Below, piece by piece: positions 1 to 8,334 of a DNA stretch of 64,000 nt (within the stretch, counting starts at the first letter, position 1; each line of letters starts with the position of its first letter). This DNA comes from Microlunatus speluncae (lineage in GTDB: Bacteria; Actinomycetota; Actinomycetes; Propionibacteriales; Propionibacteriaceae), in NCBI RefSeq assembly GCF_009299835.1, contig NZ_VKCZ01000014.1, positions 806,001 to 870,000 of the forward strand, in the 5' to 3' direction. The notes under the pieces were generated by a model. The model was not told the origin of the DNA. It was given only the letters and a program-made list of their open reading frames with translations, and made no database searches. Position numbers and translations under genes: made by a program.

Positions 1-52
1 GTTTGTCCGACAGCCATCATGCCATCGGAGCGGGTTACTGCCGTGCGAGGAG

Positions 53-802
53 TCAGCGGGCGTAGACGGGGCCGAGCTCGACCGCCAGCCGGGCCGCGAC
101 CTGCTCCTGGATCGCAGCCGGGCCGTCGGATTCCGCGGCCGACCGGAGCACGTCCCAGAGTCCCGAGCCGAGCACGTGGGCCGGCGGCTGGGCGTCGAAC
201 CGGTCGAGCAGATCCGCCGGCACGGGTTGCGGGTCGGTGGCTCGGAACTCCGACACGATCTGGTCGTACCGGTCGGCCAAAACCGTGTTGCTCGGGTCGA
301 GGCCCGCCAGCAGCAACAGGCCGGTGGGCTGGGTCCCGATCGGGACCACGGCCAGGTCCGGTCGGTAGGTCCGCAGCACCGCGATGATCTGGTACGCATC
401 GCCGGTCCACATCCTGGTGTGCTTGACCCGCGCGGCCTCGTCGACGTTCCGCGGCATCACGTCGTGCAGGATGATCACCCCGCGCGGCGACGTGAACCGC
501 TCCGCGTTGATCAGGTCGCGGAGCACGAACTCGAACAGGTGCAGCCCGTCGATGAAGGCCAGGTCGAACGGCCGGCCGCCGGTCGGCGCCAACGGATCCG
601 GCTGGCTGAAATAGTCGTCGCTGGTGGTCCGGAACAGCGCCACCTGACAGTGCAACTCCGCCTCGATCGAATACCGCGGATCGATCCCCACCGCCTGCCC
701 CCGAGCCAGCGCCAGGCTGTTGCCGCGGCGCACACCGATCTCCAGATAGCGCTCCGGCTCGAGCAGCCGATGCACCTCCGCGAGAAGCTCCAGGGACCTC
801 AT
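53..802 (-). CDS. class I SAM-dependent methyltransferase
   Basis: Small-molecule or sugar methyltransferase of the Methyltransf_24 type (249 aa). Residues about 20-30 (EIGVRRGNSL) match the glycine-rich SAM motif I, followed by an acidic position in GIDPR. The strand-4 motif is AFIDGLHLFEF, with HD in ILHDVMP further on. This family often sits in cell-surface glycan clusters, which fits the divergent neighbour, a CDP-ribitol-type synthase. The substrate cannot be read from the sequence. The ATG at 802 is preceded by a TACCGT hexamer with a 6-nt gap and no Shine-Dalgarno, so the mRNA is probably leaderless. No membrane segment or signal peptide is visible. Confidence 0.8.
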   Translation of the reverse strand: MRSLELLAEVHRLLEPERYLEIGVRRGNSLALARGQAVGIDPRYSIEAELHCQVALFRTTSDDYFSQPDPLAPTGGRPFDLAFIDGLHLFEFVLRDLINAERFTSPRGVIILHDVMPRNVDEAARVKHTRMWTGDAYQIIAVLRTYRPDLAVVPIGTQPTGLLLLAGLDPSNTVLADRYDQIVSEFRATDPQPVPADLLDRFDAQPPAHVLGSGLWDVLRSAAESDGPAAIQEQVAARLAVELGPVYAR

Positions 803-808
803 CCGGTC

Positions 809-814
809 ACGGTA
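809..814 (-). promoter_or_regulatory. -10 box of the methyltransferase gene (leaderless)
   Basis: TACCGT on the minus strand ends 6 nt before the ATG at 802, so transcription should begin at or next to the start codon. It is divergent from the TACAGT box at 882-887. The two genes share a roughly 90-bp control region. Confidence 0.55.
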
Positions 815-881
815 GCGCGCGAGCGCCGGTGACGGGTCGACGACGGGGAGTCAAGTTCGACGTGTCCGGGGAGGGAACGGC

Positions 882-887
882 TACAGT
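882..887 (+). promoter_or_regulatory. -10 box of the CDP-ribitol synthase-like gene (leaderless)
   Basis: TACAGT lies 6 nt before the GTG at 894. The GGAGG-like run near 870 is too far upstream to serve as ribosome binding site, which supports a leaderless transcript. Confidence 0.5.
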
Positions 888-893
888 CGTGCG

Positions 894-2315
894 GTGACCA
901 GCTTGCGTAACGTCGCCGTCATCCTCGCCGGGGGCATCGGGACCCGGGTCGGCATGAGCATCCCCAAACAGTTGATCAAGGTTGCCGGGAAGCCGATCAT
1001 CGAGCACACCATCGCCACGTTCGACGCGTGTCCGCTGATCGACGAGATCATCGTGCTGATGACGCCGGGCTACCTGGACGAGGTGCGCGCGATCACGAAG
1101 AAGGGCGGGTACGAGAAGGTCACCCAGATCCTCGAGGGTGCGAGCGGTCCCGGCAGCACTCGCAACGACACCACGGCGATCGCCCTGAAGGCGTTGGGCG
1201 AGGACGACTGCAACGTGCTGTTGCACGACGCCGTCCGGCCGCTGGTGTCGCAGTCGATCATCGCCGCGAACGTGCAGGCGCTGCAGACGCACCAGGCCGT
1301 CGACACCGCGATCCCGTCGGCCGACACGGTGATCATGGTCGACGACCCGGGCGCCCGGATGGTCGACGTGCTCCCCCGCCATCTGCTGCGCCGCGGCCAG
1401 ACCCCACAGTCGTTCCGGCTCTCCACCCTCCGCTCGGCGTACGCCCGCGCGTCGCAGGACCCGGCGTTCACCGCGACCGACGACTGCACGGTGGTGCTGC
1501 GTTATCTGCCCGAGGTGGAGATCGCCGTCGTCGCCGGGCACGAGCGGAACATGAAGGTGACCGAGCCGATCGACATCTCGCTGGCCGACAAGCTGTTCCA
1601 GCTGGCCTCGGCAGATCGGCCCGAGCCGCTCAGCGACGAGGAGTACCGGCGGCGACTGGCCGGCAAGACCATGGTGATCTTCGGCGGCTCGTACGGGATC
1701 GGGCACGACATCGCCGAACTCGCTGCCGGTTACGGGGCCAACGTCCGGTCCTACTCGCGGTCCGCGACCGACACTCATGTCGAACGCCGGGACGACATCA
1801 CCAAGGCGGCCGACGAGGTGCTGGCCAAGGACGGCCGGGTCGACTTCGTGGTCAACACCGCCGGCATCCTGCCGCTCGGCGAACTGGCCGAATACAGCGA
1901 GGAAGCCGTCTATGCGGCGACGGAGATCAACTACCTGGCGCCGATCTTCATCGCCCAGGAGTTCTTCCCGCACCTGGCTGCCAACAACGGCTCGCTGCTG
2001 CTGTTCACCTCTTCCTCCTATACCCGCGGCCGTTCCGGCTATTCGCTCTATTCCTCGGCCAAGGCGGCGGTGGTCAACCTGACCCAGGCGCTGGCCGACG
2101 AGTGGGCCGACGCCGGCGTGCGGGTGAACTGCCTGAACCCGGAGCGGACGTCGACGCCGATGCGGACCAAGGCGTTCGGCGACGAGCCGCCGGGGACGCT
2201 GCTCACCTCCGAGGAGGTGGCCCGGCAGTCACTGGACGTGCTGCTGTCCGGCCAGTCCGGTCACGTGATCGACATCCGCCGCTCCGAGGGGCCGGCGGCG
2301 CTGGAGAACGGCTGA
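894..2315 (+). CDS. bifunctional cytidylyltransferase / SDR reductase (CDP-ribitol synthase type)
   Basis: Fusion of an IspD/TarI-like cytidylyltransferase (residues about 1-235) and a short-chain dehydrogenase (about 255-473), 473 aa. The first half has LAGGIGTRVG with a Lys in PKQL, and HDAVRPLVS. The second half has the nucleotide motif FGGSYGIG, the SSSYT serine region and YSSAK (YxxxK). The same order is known from Haemophilus Bcs1/Acs1, where the reductase makes ribitol 5-phosphate from ribulose 5-phosphate and the transferase makes CDP-ribitol. That activity is inferred here, not proven. CDP-ribitol would feed a teichoic-acid or capsule polymer, consistent with the TagF-type gene at the right edge. 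GTG start chosen because of the leaderless -10 at 882-887. Confidence 0.82.
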   Translation: MTSLRNVAVILAGGIGTRVGMSIPKQLIKVAGKPIIEHTIATFDACPLIDEIIVLMTPGYLDEVRAITKKGGYEKVTQILEGASGPGSTRNDTTAIALKALGEDDCNVLLHDAVRPLVSQSIIAANVQALQTHQAVDTAIPSADTVIMVDDPGARMVDVLPRHLLRRGQTPQSFRLSTLRSAYARASQDPAFTATDDCTVVLRYLPEVEIAVVAGHERNMKVTEPIDISLADKLFQLASADRPEPLSDEEYRRRLAGKTMVIFGGSYGIGHDIAELAAGYGANVRSYSRSATDTHVERRDDITKAADEVLAKDGRVDFVVNTAGILPLGELAEYSEEAVYAATEINYLAPIFIAQEFFPHLAANNGSLLLFTSSSYTRGRSGYSLYSSAKAAVVNLTQALADEWADAGVRVNCLNPERTSTPMRTKAFGDEPPGTLLTSEEVARQSLDVLLSGQSGHVIDIRRSEGPAALENG

Positions 2316-2340
2316 TCATCGGGATCGTTGTCGATCTTGG

Positions 2341-3321
2341 TCAGCCGGTCGGCCAGCGGTCGCCCCAGTCGGCGCGACGAGCCTGCCGGTAGCCTTCCTG
2401 GTCTCGTTTGGCCACCACCGCCTGCTCGATCTGCGGATCGCGCCGGCACAGGGTGAGCAGCACCCGTCCCTTGGCGTAGCGGGGATGCCGGACGATCCTG
2501 GCCGCGCCGGGTTGGGCCGGTTCGCGGGTCGCGATCAGGTAGCTGAACTTCTCGTCCTCGTACGACAGCTCGGCGTTCTTGATCATCCGGTGGGTCGAGG
2601 ACCGATTGACCCGGACCGCGAAGTGGCACCAGTCGTCTGCCGCCATCGGGCACGGCTCGGCGTGCGGACAGGGGGCGGCGATCCGCATTCCGGCCGTGAT
2701 CAAGATCTTTCGCGCGTCCAGGATGCGTCGATAGCCCGCCTTGGTGCCGGGCTCGATGATCGCCACGGTCGGTGCGGCCTGCGCCAGCTTGGTGATCATG
2801 GTCTGCCGCAGCTCCGGGGCCAGCTCGCCGAGGACGTACGAGATCGTGATCAGGTCGGTCGGCGGGATCGCGAGCGAGCCGTCCAACAGCCCGCGGTCCC
2901 ACGCCGTGCCGGCCACCGCCCCGGTGCCGGCGGAGGCGAGCCGCCGGCCGAGCGTGATCATGGCCGGCGACTGCTCGATCACCCGGTGCTCGGTGATCGT
3001 CGGCCAGGTGTCGGCGACCGCCCAGACCGCTCCACCCGTGCCACCACCAAGATCACAATGCCGCCGCGGCGCGAACCCCGGCATCGCCAGCGCCGCCTGG
3101 TGCAGCGCCGCCCGCACCGCCGCATAGGTGGCGGGCATTCGATAAAGCGCATAGGCCGTCGCGGCCGGATCGTCGGCCACGATCGGCTCGCCGGGCGGCG
3201 CCGGAAAGTCGCTCTGATAGCGGTCGATCAGCCGCGAGGTCTGGTCGGTCAGCCGACCGGTCGGCAGCTTGGCCGCGGCGAGTTCGAGGACGCGGCTCAG
3301 CTCTGCCGGGAGGGGCTCCAC
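2341..3321 (-). CDS. Rsm22-family methyltransferase (small ribosomal subunit type)
   Basis: 326 aa. The SAM-binding motif is CDLGGGTGGAVWA near residue 90. The C-terminal half carries the Rsm22 cysteine cluster: CPH, then EPCPM, then DDWCHF. A conserved RSSTHRMIKNA segment and EDEKFSYL follow. Rsm22 proteins are linked to ribosomal small-subunit maturation in mitochondria; bacterial members are mostly uncharacterised. The cysteines probably bind a metal or Fe-S cluster, which is inference. Converges on the CDP-ribitol synthase gene with a 25-bp gap. GTG start supported by TAAGGT 7 nt upstream. Confidence 0.82.
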   Translation of the reverse strand: MEPLPAELSRVLELAAAKLPTGRLTDQTSRLIDRYQSDFPAPPGEPIVADDPAATAYALYRMPATYAAVRAALHQAALAMPGFAPRRHCDLGGGTGGAVWAVADTWPTITEHRVIEQSPAMITLGRRLASAGTGAVAGTAWDRGLLDGSLAIPPTDLITISYVLGELAPELRQTMITKLAQAAPTVAIIEPGTKAGYRRILDARKILITAGMRIAAPCPHAEPCPMAADDWCHFAVRVNRSSTHRMIKNAELSYEDEKFSYLIATREPAQPGAARIVRHPRYAKGRVLLTLCRRDPQIEQAVVAKRDQEGYRQARRADWGDRWPTG

Positions 3322-3328
3322 GGCACCG

Positions 3329-3334
3329 ACCTTA
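3329..3334 (-). promoter_or_regulatory. -10 box of the Rsm22-like gene (leaderless)
   Basis: TAAGGT on the minus strand, 7 nt before the GTG at 3321, with no Shine-Dalgarno between them. Confidence 0.5.
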
Positions 3335-3376
3335 GCCTGGGCCAGGGCGGGGCGGCCGTGGCTCTGACCCCGCGGG

Positions 3377-4258
3377 TCAGCGGACGTGATCGGCGATGGC
3401 CCGGGCGTAGTCCGCCCAGTGCCGGGGCGGCAGCTCGTGCCCGACGCCGGGGATCAGCCGGAGGGTGGCGCCCGGGATCGCCGCGGCCAGGGCTCCGGCG
3501 TGCCGCGGCGGAAACATCGGGTCGTCCTCGCCGTGCAGCACCAATGTCGGCGCGGCGACCTGGCCGAGGCGTTCGCGCCAGCGCGGGCCCTGGTCGAGCA
3601 TCGGGTGGTTGGTCACGGCGGGCCGGAGGTCGGGGGTCCGGGCGACGGCGCGTTCACACATCAGCCGCACCGTCGGCTCGTCGAACTCGGCACCGGCCAG
3701 CTCCCCCTCGGCCTCGACCAGATAGTCGACGACGGCCGCGGGAGCGGCCCAGTCCGGTTCCGCCGCCGACTCCCAGCCGGCCAGCAGCCGATCGGCGACC
3801 TCGGGGAGATCCGGGTCGGCGGGTCCGTGACCCGTCGTCCGGCTCGACACGAGCACCAGGGCCGCCACCCGGTCCGGATGATCCAGGGCGGCCAGCTGAG
3901 CGATCCAGCCGCCCATCGAGAACCCGACCCAATGGGCCCGGTCGATGCCGTGGGCGTCGAGGACGCCGACGGCGTCGGACACCAGATCACGCAGCGCGTA
4001 CGACGGCTGCCCGGCCGGATCGGCGGTCGAGCGGCCGGTGTCGCGCTGATCGAAGCGGATGACGAACAGGCCGCGGTCGGCCAGCCGGGAGCAGAAGGGC
4101 GCGGGCCACCAGTCGAGCGAGCAGGAGGTGCCCGCGACCAGCAGCACGGCCGGGTCGTCGCGGCGGCCGAACGTCTGCGCACACAGCTCGACGTCGCCGA
4201 CCTTGATCAACTGCTCCGGTGCGGCGCCGTCGGGGTGGATTTCGGTGATCGTTTCCAT
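3377..4258 (-). CDS. alpha/beta-hydrolase, RdmC-like
   Basis: Alpha/beta-fold hydrolase (293 aa). The nucleophile elbow is GFSMGGW; the acid is probably in HGEDDPMFP and the His in GVGHELPP. The region CSLDWWP to FDQRDTGRST resembles aclacinomycin methylesterase RdmC relatives, which cleave esters. The ATG at 4258 was chosen over an upstream in-frame start because AGGA lies 7-8 nt before it and family homology begins there. Transcribed divergently from the LysR gene, whose presumed operator lies in the 94-bp gap. With the Baeyer-Villiger-type enzyme downstream of LysR, ester hydrolysis would be a logical last step; the substrate is unknown. No signal peptide, so cytoplasmic. Confidence 0.85.
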   Translation of the reverse strand: METITEIHPDGAAPEQLIKVGDVELCAQTFGRRDDPAVLLVAGTSCSLDWWPAPFCSRLADRGLFVIRFDQRDTGRSTADPAGQPSYALRDLVSDAVGVLDAHGIDRAHWVGFSMGGWIAQLAALDHPDRVAALVLVSSRTTGHGPADPDLPEVADRLLAGWESAAEPDWAAPAAVVDYLVEAEGELAGAEFDEPTVRLMCERAVARTPDLRPAVTNHPMLDQGPRWRERLGQVAAPTLVLHGEDDPMFPPRHAGALAAAIPGATLRLIPGVGHELPPRHWADYARAIADHVR

Positions 4259-4318
4259 GGTTCGATCCTGCGGCCGGAGACCGGTCCGGGTCCAACACGG
4301 ATCGTGCCCCTCAGCTAC

Positions 4319-4339
4319 CCGGATCTGTTGTCGATCCGG
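4319..4339. promoter_or_regulatory. inverted repeat, candidate LysR operator
   Basis: CCGGATC, seven bases, then GATCCGG: a perfect 7-bp inverted repeat in the gap between the divergent hydrolase and LysR genes, 14 bp before the LysR start. LysR proteins usually bind such dyads and repress their own gene. The assignment is positional inference. Confidence 0.45.
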
Positions 4340-4352
4340 CACACTCGTCGGT

Positions 4353-5285
4353 GTGCCCCGCGATCTCGACGTCCGCCTGCTCCGGCACTTCGTCGCGGTC
4401 GCGGACGAGCTCCATTTCAGTCGGGCGGCGGCCAGACTCTATGTCGCGCAGCAGACGTTGAGCCGGGACATACGCGCGCTGGAGGATCGGCTCGGCACCC
4501 GGTTGCTGGAGCGGAACAGCCGCAGCGTCTCGCTGACCGCGGCCGGCGAACGCCTGCTGCGGCATGCCCGGCGGCTGATCGATGATCACGACGAACTGAT
4601 CCGGGCCATGCGGGTCGACAGCGGCGGCTTCGTTGTCGACATCGTCGGTGAGCAGACCACGCCGGCGCGGGTGCTCACCGAGGCCCGGCGGCAGGAGGAC
4701 GGATTCGAGTACTACGCGCGGACGGGGACCGGGCTGCGCGAGGCGGTGGCCCAGTTGCGGGCCGGTGCCCTCGACGTGGCGTTCGGTCACTGGTCGGCGA
4801 CGGCCGGACCGAGTGCTGGGCTGCGGCGTCGGCTGGTCCGGCACGAACCGCTCGCCCTGCTGCTGCCGCTCACCGATCCCCTGGCCGACTCGCCGGTCAT
4901 CGAGCCGGCGGCGCTCGCGGAGCTGACCGTCTGTGTCCGCGCCGGCCGTCATGTCACCGCCGACTGGGAGATTGTCGCCCAGCAACTCCTGACCGGTTGG
5001 GGCGCGCGGTCGGCCGTCGACCATCCGTACGTCCGCGGCGCCGACGAAGTCGATCATCACGTCCGGGCCGGCGAACCGCCGGTGCTGGTGCCGATCAGTC
5101 AGCCGGCCACGGCGACCTCCGTCGTCCGGCCGCTGGTGAACCCGGTGCCGGTGCTCAGCTGGAGCATGGTCTGGCTGGACGAACGGGACCATCCCGCCCT
5201 CGACGTCCTGCACGCGGTGATCGATCGGCTCCAGGACACCGAACACTGGGATGCCCTGCCGTCACCGGATCAGCCGCCACAGTGA
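4353..5285 (+). CDS. LysR-family transcriptional regulator
   Basis: 310 aa. The N-terminal helix-turn-helix is typical: LRHFVAVADELHFSRAA, then QQTLSRDIRALEDRLG and LLERNSRSVSLTAAG. It is followed by a LysR substrate-binding domain. GTG at 4353 opens the protein exactly where family homology starts (PRDLDVRLLRHF); the reading frame stays open for about 98 codons upstream, but that part is non-homologous. Divergent to the RdmC-like hydrolase and 113 nt upstream of the monooxygenase, so it is the likely regulator of both. The effector is unknown. Confidence 0.88.
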   Translation: MPRDLDVRLLRHFVAVADELHFSRAAARLYVAQQTLSRDIRALEDRLGTRLLERNSRSVSLTAAGERLLRHARRLIDDHDELIRAMRVDSGGFVVDIVGEQTTPARVLTEARRQEDGFEYYARTGTGLREAVAQLRAGALDVAFGHWSATAGPSAGLRRRLVRHEPLALLLPLTDPLADSPVIEPAALAELTVCVRAGRHVTADWEIVAQQLLTGWGARSAVDHPYVRGADEVDHHVRAGEPPVLVPISQPATATSVVRPLVNPVPVLSWSMVWLDERDHPALDVLHAVIDRLQDTEHWDALPSPDQPPQ

Positions 5286-5398
5286 GGTGACCTCCGCGGC
5301 TCGAGGAGGCGGCCGCGAGGATCATTGACCGCACCGTGTCCCGCTGCGCACGATGGGACCCGACGGGATCGCCCGACGCCGCCGAGGAGTTGATCACC

Positions 5399-6946
5399 AT
5401 GTCCGTGCCAGCCGACCCTCCCGACCCGGCGGCGTTGCCCGATCATGTCGATGTGATCATCGTCGGCGCCGGCCTGTCCGGGATCGGCGCCGGGTGCATG
5501 CTGCGGCGCCGATGCCCGGATCAGTCCTTCGTGATCTTCGAGGCCCGGGACCGGGTCGGCGGCACCTGGGATCTGTTCCGGTTCCCCGGCGTCCGCTCCG
5601 ACTCCGACATGTTCGCTCTCGGCTACTCGTTCCGGCCCTGGCAGGACTCCCGGGCGATCGCCGACGGCGCCTCCATCCGGGATTACGTCGAGGACACCGC
5701 CCGCGCGTACGACCTCGACGGCAAGATCAGGTTCGGCCATCGGGTCCGCTCCGCCGACTGGGACGGCGGCACCGGCCGGTGGACCGTGACCGTCGAGGAC
5801 GGCACCGGCAGCACGAAGTTGATCACCTGCCGCTGGCTCTCGGTCTGCGCCGGCTACTACGACTACGCCGACGGTCACCGTCCGGCCTTCCCCGGTGAGG
5901 ACCAGTTCACCGGCACTGTCGTCCACCCGCAGCACTGGCCCGAGGAGCTCGACTGCACCGGCCGGCGGGTGATCGTGATCGGCAGCGGCGCGACGGCGAT
6001 CACCCTGGTGCCGGCCCTGGCCCGCTCGGCCGAACAGGTGATCATGCTGCAGCGGACCCCGAGCTACATCGTGTCCCAGCCGACCATCGACCCGCTGGTC
6101 GGTCGGCTGCCCCGCTGGCTGCCGGGACGGCTCGCGTCCTGGATCGTGCGCTGGAAGAACATCCTGACCACGTCCGCGTCCTACCGGTTCGCGCGCCGCC
6201 GGCCCGAGGCCATGAAACAGTTGCTGCGGCGCGGGCTGCGGCATGCGCTGCCCGAGCCGTACGACCTGGACACCCATTTCACTCCGCCCTACCAGCCCTG
6301 GGATCAGCGGCTCTGCGTGGTCACCGACGGCGATCTGTTCCGGGCCCTGCGAGAGGGCCGGGCCGAGGTCGTCACGGACCGGATCGACACCTTCACCCCG
6401 ACCGGGATCCGGCTGCGGTCGGGCCGGCAGCTCGACGCCGACATCATCGTCACCGCCACCGGGCTGGCGCTGCGCACCGCGGGCGGGATCCGGTTGAGCG
6501 TCGACGGCGCCCCGGTCGATCCCGGCCACAGCGTGACGTACAAGGGAATGATGCTCTGCGGCGTGCCCAACCTGACCATGGTGATCGGCTACGTCAACGC
6601 GTCCTGGACGCTGCGGGCCGATCTGATCAACCGCTATCTGACCCGACTGCTCCGCCACCTCGATCGGCACGGGTACGACTACGCGGTCCCGCAACCGCCG
6701 CCGGAGGGGGCGACCGGCCGGCCGCTGCTCGACCTCCGGTCCGGTTACATCGAACGGGCCGACGGCGTGCTCCCCCATCAGGCCGGGCGGGCGCCGTGGC
6801 GGATCCAGCAGAGCTATCTGCGCGAGGTCTGGCCGCTGCGGCACGGACCGCTGCGCGACCGGAGCCTGCGCTTCGGCCGGGTCCGGGCCCGCACCTCGGG
6901 CGATCATCTTCGTCCGGCCGGGGCGGCGAAGGCGCAGGACCGCTGA
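5399..6946 (+). CDS. flavin monooxygenase, Baeyer-Villiger type
   Basis: 515 aa. FAD-binding motif GAGLSG at residues 23-28, a second Rossmann motif GSGATA near 193 for NADPH, and GTWDLFRFPGVRSDSDM. At about residue 170 stands FTGTVVHPQHWP, an exact match to the Baeyer-Villiger fingerprint FxGxxxHxxxWP. The family inserts oxygen into ketones to give esters or lactones using FAD and NADPH. The ATG at 5399 has GAGGAG 9 nt upstream; an earlier in-frame ATG lacks one. The stop overlaps the start of the SDR gene (TGATG), so the two are translationally coupled. An alcohol-ketone-ester-acid route with the SDR and hydrolase is inferred. Confidence 0.86.
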   Translation: MSVPADPPDPAALPDHVDVIIVGAGLSGIGAGCMLRRRCPDQSFVIFEARDRVGGTWDLFRFPGVRSDSDMFALGYSFRPWQDSRAIADGASIRDYVEDTARAYDLDGKIRFGHRVRSADWDGGTGRWTVTVEDGTGSTKLITCRWLSVCAGYYDYADGHRPAFPGEDQFTGTVVHPQHWPEELDCTGRRVIVIGSGATAITLVPALARSAEQVIMLQRTPSYIVSQPTIDPLVGRLPRWLPGRLASWIVRWKNILTTSASYRFARRRPEAMKQLLRRGLRHALPEPYDLDTHFTPPYQPWDQRLCVVTDGDLFRALREGRAEVVTDRIDTFTPTGIRLRSGRQLDADIIVTATGLALRTAGGIRLSVDGAPVDPGHSVTYKGMMLCGVPNLTMVIGYVNASWTLRADLINRYLTRLLRHLDRHGYDYAVPQPPPEGATGRPLLDLRSGYIERADGVLPHQAGRAPWRIQQSYLREVWPLRHGPLRDRSLRFGRVRARTSGDHLRPAGAAKAQDR

Positions 6947-7770
6947 TGCGCCGCTTCGACTTCGGCCGCGGAGCCGCGATCGTCACCGGCGCGGCCGCCG
7001 GCATCGGCGAGCAGCTCACGTACCAACTGGCCGATCGCGGCCTGCCGCTCGTCCTGATCGACCGCGACGCCGATCGGCTCGAGCTGGTTGCCGGCTCGGC
7101 TCGGGAGCGCGTCCCGGTGACGACCCACGTCGCCGATCTTGCCGACGAACCGGGCACCCGGGCGCTGGCCGACCGGCTGGCCCGTGATCATCCCGACACG
7201 ACGCTGGTGATCAACAATGCCGGCGTCGCCCTGCACGGCACCTTCGAGCAGCTCAGCGCCGAGGAGTTCGACTGGCTGCTGGCGATCAACCTCCGGGCGG
7301 TGATCACGCTGACCCGGGCCCTGGTCCCGGTGCTGCGGACCAACCCCGGATCGCATCTGGTCAACCTGTCCAGCCTGTTCGGCCTGATCGCCCCGGCCGG
7401 CAACGTCGCGTACGCCACCAGCAAGTTCGCCGTCCGCGGCTTCACCGAAGCCCTCCGGGCCGAGCTCGCGCCGGACGTCGGCGTCACCGTGGTGCATCCC
7501 GGCGGGATCCGGACCGGCATCGCCCGCACCGCCCGCCGCGCCGCCGCCCTCCCGCCTCTCACCGCCGCGGACGAAGATCAACTCCGCGCCTTCGAACGCC
7601 TGCTCAGCTTCCCGCCCGACCGCGCCGCAGCCCTGATCCTCCGGGCCGTCGAACGCCGCCGCCCCCGCCTCCTGATCGGCGGCACCGCCACCGTCCCCGA
7701 CCTCGTCGCCCGCCTCACCCCCGGCCACTACACCGCCGTCCTCGCCGCCCTCGACCGCAACCGCAAGTAG
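6946..7770 (+). CDS. short-chain dehydrogenase/reductase
   Basis: 274 aa classical SDR. TGAAAGIG at residues about 13-20 binds NAD(P); NNAGVA, then a catalytic Ser in NLSSLFG and YATSK (YxxxK) follow. The Asp after strand 2 (LIDRDADRL) favours NAD over NADP. The start overlaps the monooxygenase stop in TGATG, so the genes form an operon. The likely role is interconverting an alcohol and the ketone used by the monooxygenase; the substrate is not known. The last 70 codons are very C-rich in third positions, without frame change. Confidence 0.88.
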   Translation: MRRFDFGRGAAIVTGAAAGIGEQLTYQLADRGLPLVLIDRDADRLELVAGSARERVPVTTHVADLADEPGTRALADRLARDHPDTTLVINNAGVALHGTFEQLSAEEFDWLLAINLRAVITLTRALVPVLRTNPGSHLVNLSSLFGLIAPAGNVAYATSKFAVRGFTEALRAELAPDVGVTVVHPGGIRTGIARTARRAAALPPLTAADEDQLRAFERLLSFPPDRAAALILRAVERRRPRLLIGGTATVPDLVARLTPGHYTAVLAALDRNRK

Positions 7771-7810
7771 CGCAGAGCCCAGTGTTGTCGTTGTGCGCGA
7801 TCACTGGCGG

Positions 7811-8143
7811 GTGATTGGGCTGGGTGCCGCGCCGAAGGGTGGGCGGGTGGAGACTCTTTCGGCAGCAAGAGGCGGAAGGTCTGGCGTCGGACACGTTTTG
7901 GCCGGCCGGCTACCGGTCGCGGGGTCGGGCGGCGGGCACGTTTGGCCGGCCGGCTTCCGGTTGCGGAGACGTCGAGTGTGCCCGGAGCGCGGTCCTTTCG
8001 GGATGCGCGACCCCGTGCCGGTGATCGGGCTCGGTGCCGCGCCGAAGCGTGGGCGGGTGGAGACTCTTTCGGCACCAAGAGGGGAAGGTCTGGCGTCGGA
8101 CACGTTGGCCGGCCGGCTTCCGGTTGCGGAGTCGTCGAGTGTG
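7811..8143. repeat. imperfect direct repeat, period about 210 bp
   Basis: Two similar units, 7811-7980 and 8021-8143, both begin GTGATYGGGCTSGGTGCCGC and both end GTCGAGTGTG. The first unit carries an extra partial copy of the CGTTTGGCCGGCCGGC segment. The stretch 7771-8334 holds no gene that I can support. Confidence 0.7.
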
Positions 8144-8191
8144 ACCTTATCGACCTCAAAGTGCCGATTTTGCGTCGATAAGGTCACACTC
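8137..8191. repeat. perfect 18-bp inverted repeat (hairpin)
   Basis: GAGTGTGACCTTATCGAC at 8137-8154 is exactly complementary to 8174-8191, with a 19-nt loop that can pair further (CAAA/TTTG). No T-run follows, so a simple intrinsic terminator is doubtful. It abuts the end of the second direct-repeat unit. A palindromic repetitive element or a terminator after the SDR gene are both possible. Confidence 0.75.
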
Positions 8192-8334
8192 GGTGAGTGG
8201 AGCCGGCGCGTCGAGCCCGGTGGGCCGGACTCAACCGTTGCGGGTGAACGGCGGGACTGAACACTGGTCTTGGACCGGAAGACTCCCCCACCCGACCAGG
8301 CGCCGGCTTGCCCGGCCGGTACGGCGCGGGCACG

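Noticed and set aside
7801..8260. Several open frames of 60-155 codons on both strands
   Set aside because: They read through the direct repeats and hairpin and show no homology or ribosome binding sites.
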